5,923 nt of DNA from Spirochaetales bacterium. Its GTDB lineage: Bacteria; Spirochaetota; Spirochaetia; JABMQR01. Positions 5,455 to 5,923 of the stretch are shown here, one piece after another (position 1 is the stretch's first letter; every line of letters starts with the position of its first letter). The position numbers were made by a program, and so were the translations under genes. The stretch is taken from contig JAGLNY010000226.1 in NCBI GenBank assembly GCA_023139255.1, forward strand, positions 1 to 5,923, given 5' to 3'. The notes beneath the pieces are model-generated. The model saw only the letters and a program-made list of their open reading frames with translations. It made no database searches and was not told the origin of the DNA.

Positions 5455-5923
5455 GTTTCAGCCTCACTCGGATAGAGTTTTTCTTTCATATATTCCTGGG
5501 TATCATGGGTTTTACGTCCAGGTCTCGGGAAATAGGTAGCTTCTGAATACTCTTTTGTGTCAAAATCACGGCGCATTGGCGGTATCTCATGCCAGCCTTC
5601 CAGTGCAAAACCTTCATCCACCCCGGGACTTCCCGGAAAATCAACACCATACATCTCCTTCATTTCCCGCTGGTAGGTTGCTCCGTGCGGCCAGAGGTGA
5701 TGGATCGATTCCATTACTGCGTTTTCCCGGGGAATATCGGTCTGGATTCCCAGATCGTGCTTTGTACTGTAGTTATGCAGCATATAGGTGAGCCGGAATA
5801 ACCCGTCTTCCAGAAGGTCTACAGCTGTGAAGAATACAAGGTGTGTATATCCTTCAATATCACGCATAGAGGTGATGAATGTCACAGTCTGATCAACCGG
5901 TACCTGAACAAAGGTCAAATCAT
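5448..5923 (-). CDS. nuoC: NADH-quinone oxidoreductase subunit C-like protein (30-kDa family), 5' end cut off
   Basis: About 157 residues of a NuoC-like protein, a peripheral complex I-type subunit that packs against NuoD. Family marks are HLVFFTAVDL near the start, and the 30-kDa signature YQREMKEMYGVDFPGSPG about 80-100 residues in. The usual ERE-x-x-D-x-x-G appears here as QREMKEMYG. IPPMRRDFD follows at about 112-120, matching the family's PLRKDF. A charged tail of about 35 residues ends in SEAETW. The frame is open to the right edge. A TTG at 5918-5916 could be read as a start, but no start with a ribosome site is visible and the family normally has more residues ahead of the TAVD strand. 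I therefore treat the gene as 5' partial. The ATG at 5923 is in another frame and hits TGA two codons later. The stop overlaps the nuoD start by 7 nt. Confidence 0.88.
   Translation of the reverse strand, partial: DLTFVQVPVDQTVTFITSMRDIEGYTHLVFFTAVDLLEDGLFRLTYMLHNYSTKHDLGIQTDIPRENAVMESIHHLWPHGATYQREMKEMYGVDFPGSPGVDEGFALEGWHEIPPMRRDFDTKEYSEATYFPRPGRKTHDTQEYMKEKLYPSEAETW

Noticed and set aside
5916..5918. TTG as the true start of the nuoC-like gene
   Set aside because: The frame stays open to the edge, no ribosome site can be seen within the 5 bases left, and NuoC proteins normally have more residues before this point. The gene is better treated as truncated by the window.
1..5923. CRISPR arrays, insertion sequences, tRNA or rRNA genes
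   Set aside because: I found no regularly spaced repeats, transposase-like frames, terminal inverted repeats or recognisable tRNA/rRNA segments on either strand; nearly all the window is accounted for by coding sequence.

Overview
The window reads as part of the genome of an anaerobe, most likely an archaeon. A methanogen-like member of the Methanomicrobia is my best guess, but this is inference and not proven. Reasons: a divergent upstream region carries an archaeal-looking BRE/TATA element followed by a short leader with a Shine-Dalgarno (SD) site. Iron-sulfur oxidoreductases dominate. Complex I-type subunits occur next to a GltD-like flavoprotein, with no NuoE, NuoF or NuoG in view. An anaerobic bacterium cannot be excluded from sequence alone.

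Layout. Positions 1-88 hold the first 29 codons of an unidentified hydrophobic protein on the minus strand, running off the left edge. Positions 89-274 are an AT-rich divergent regulatory region with two promoter-like elements and an imperfect 17-bp tandem direct repeat. Positions 275-958 (+) encode a HAD-superfamily phosphatase. It converges, with a 3-nt gap, on a five-gene minus-strand cluster that fills the rest of the window. In transcription order the cluster is: nuoC-like (cut by the right edge), nuoD-like, a NuoI::GltD-type fusion of 600 aa, an ArsR-family regulator, and an aldo/keto reductase with a C-terminal two-cluster ferredoxin-like domain. These five genes are separated by -7, +5, -1 and +10 nt, so they almost certainly form one operon whose promoter lies beyond the right edge.

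How the genes fit together. NuoC, NuoD and the NuoI half of the fusion are parts of the connecting (Q) module of complex I-type enzymes. The GltD half carries FAD and NAD(P)H sites plus two more [4Fe-4S] clusters. The simplest reading is that a covalently attached NAD(P)H:flavin module replaces the usual NuoEFG input arm and exchanges electrons directly with the N6a/N6b clusters. The NuoD-like subunit has lost both residues that hold the quinone headgroup in canonical complex I (His to Thr43, Tyr to Val92), and it lacks the full nickel-ligand set of [NiFe]-hydrogenases. Its electron acceptor or donor is therefore unclear. The ArsR-type protein has no classical metal site but has a cysteine where persulfide and redox sensors of this family have one, so it may be a redox- or sulfur-responsive regulator of the operon. 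The aldo/keto reductase could couple carbonyl reduction to a ferredoxin-like partner. NuoB and the membrane subunits, which would decide whether this is an ion pump, are not in the window.
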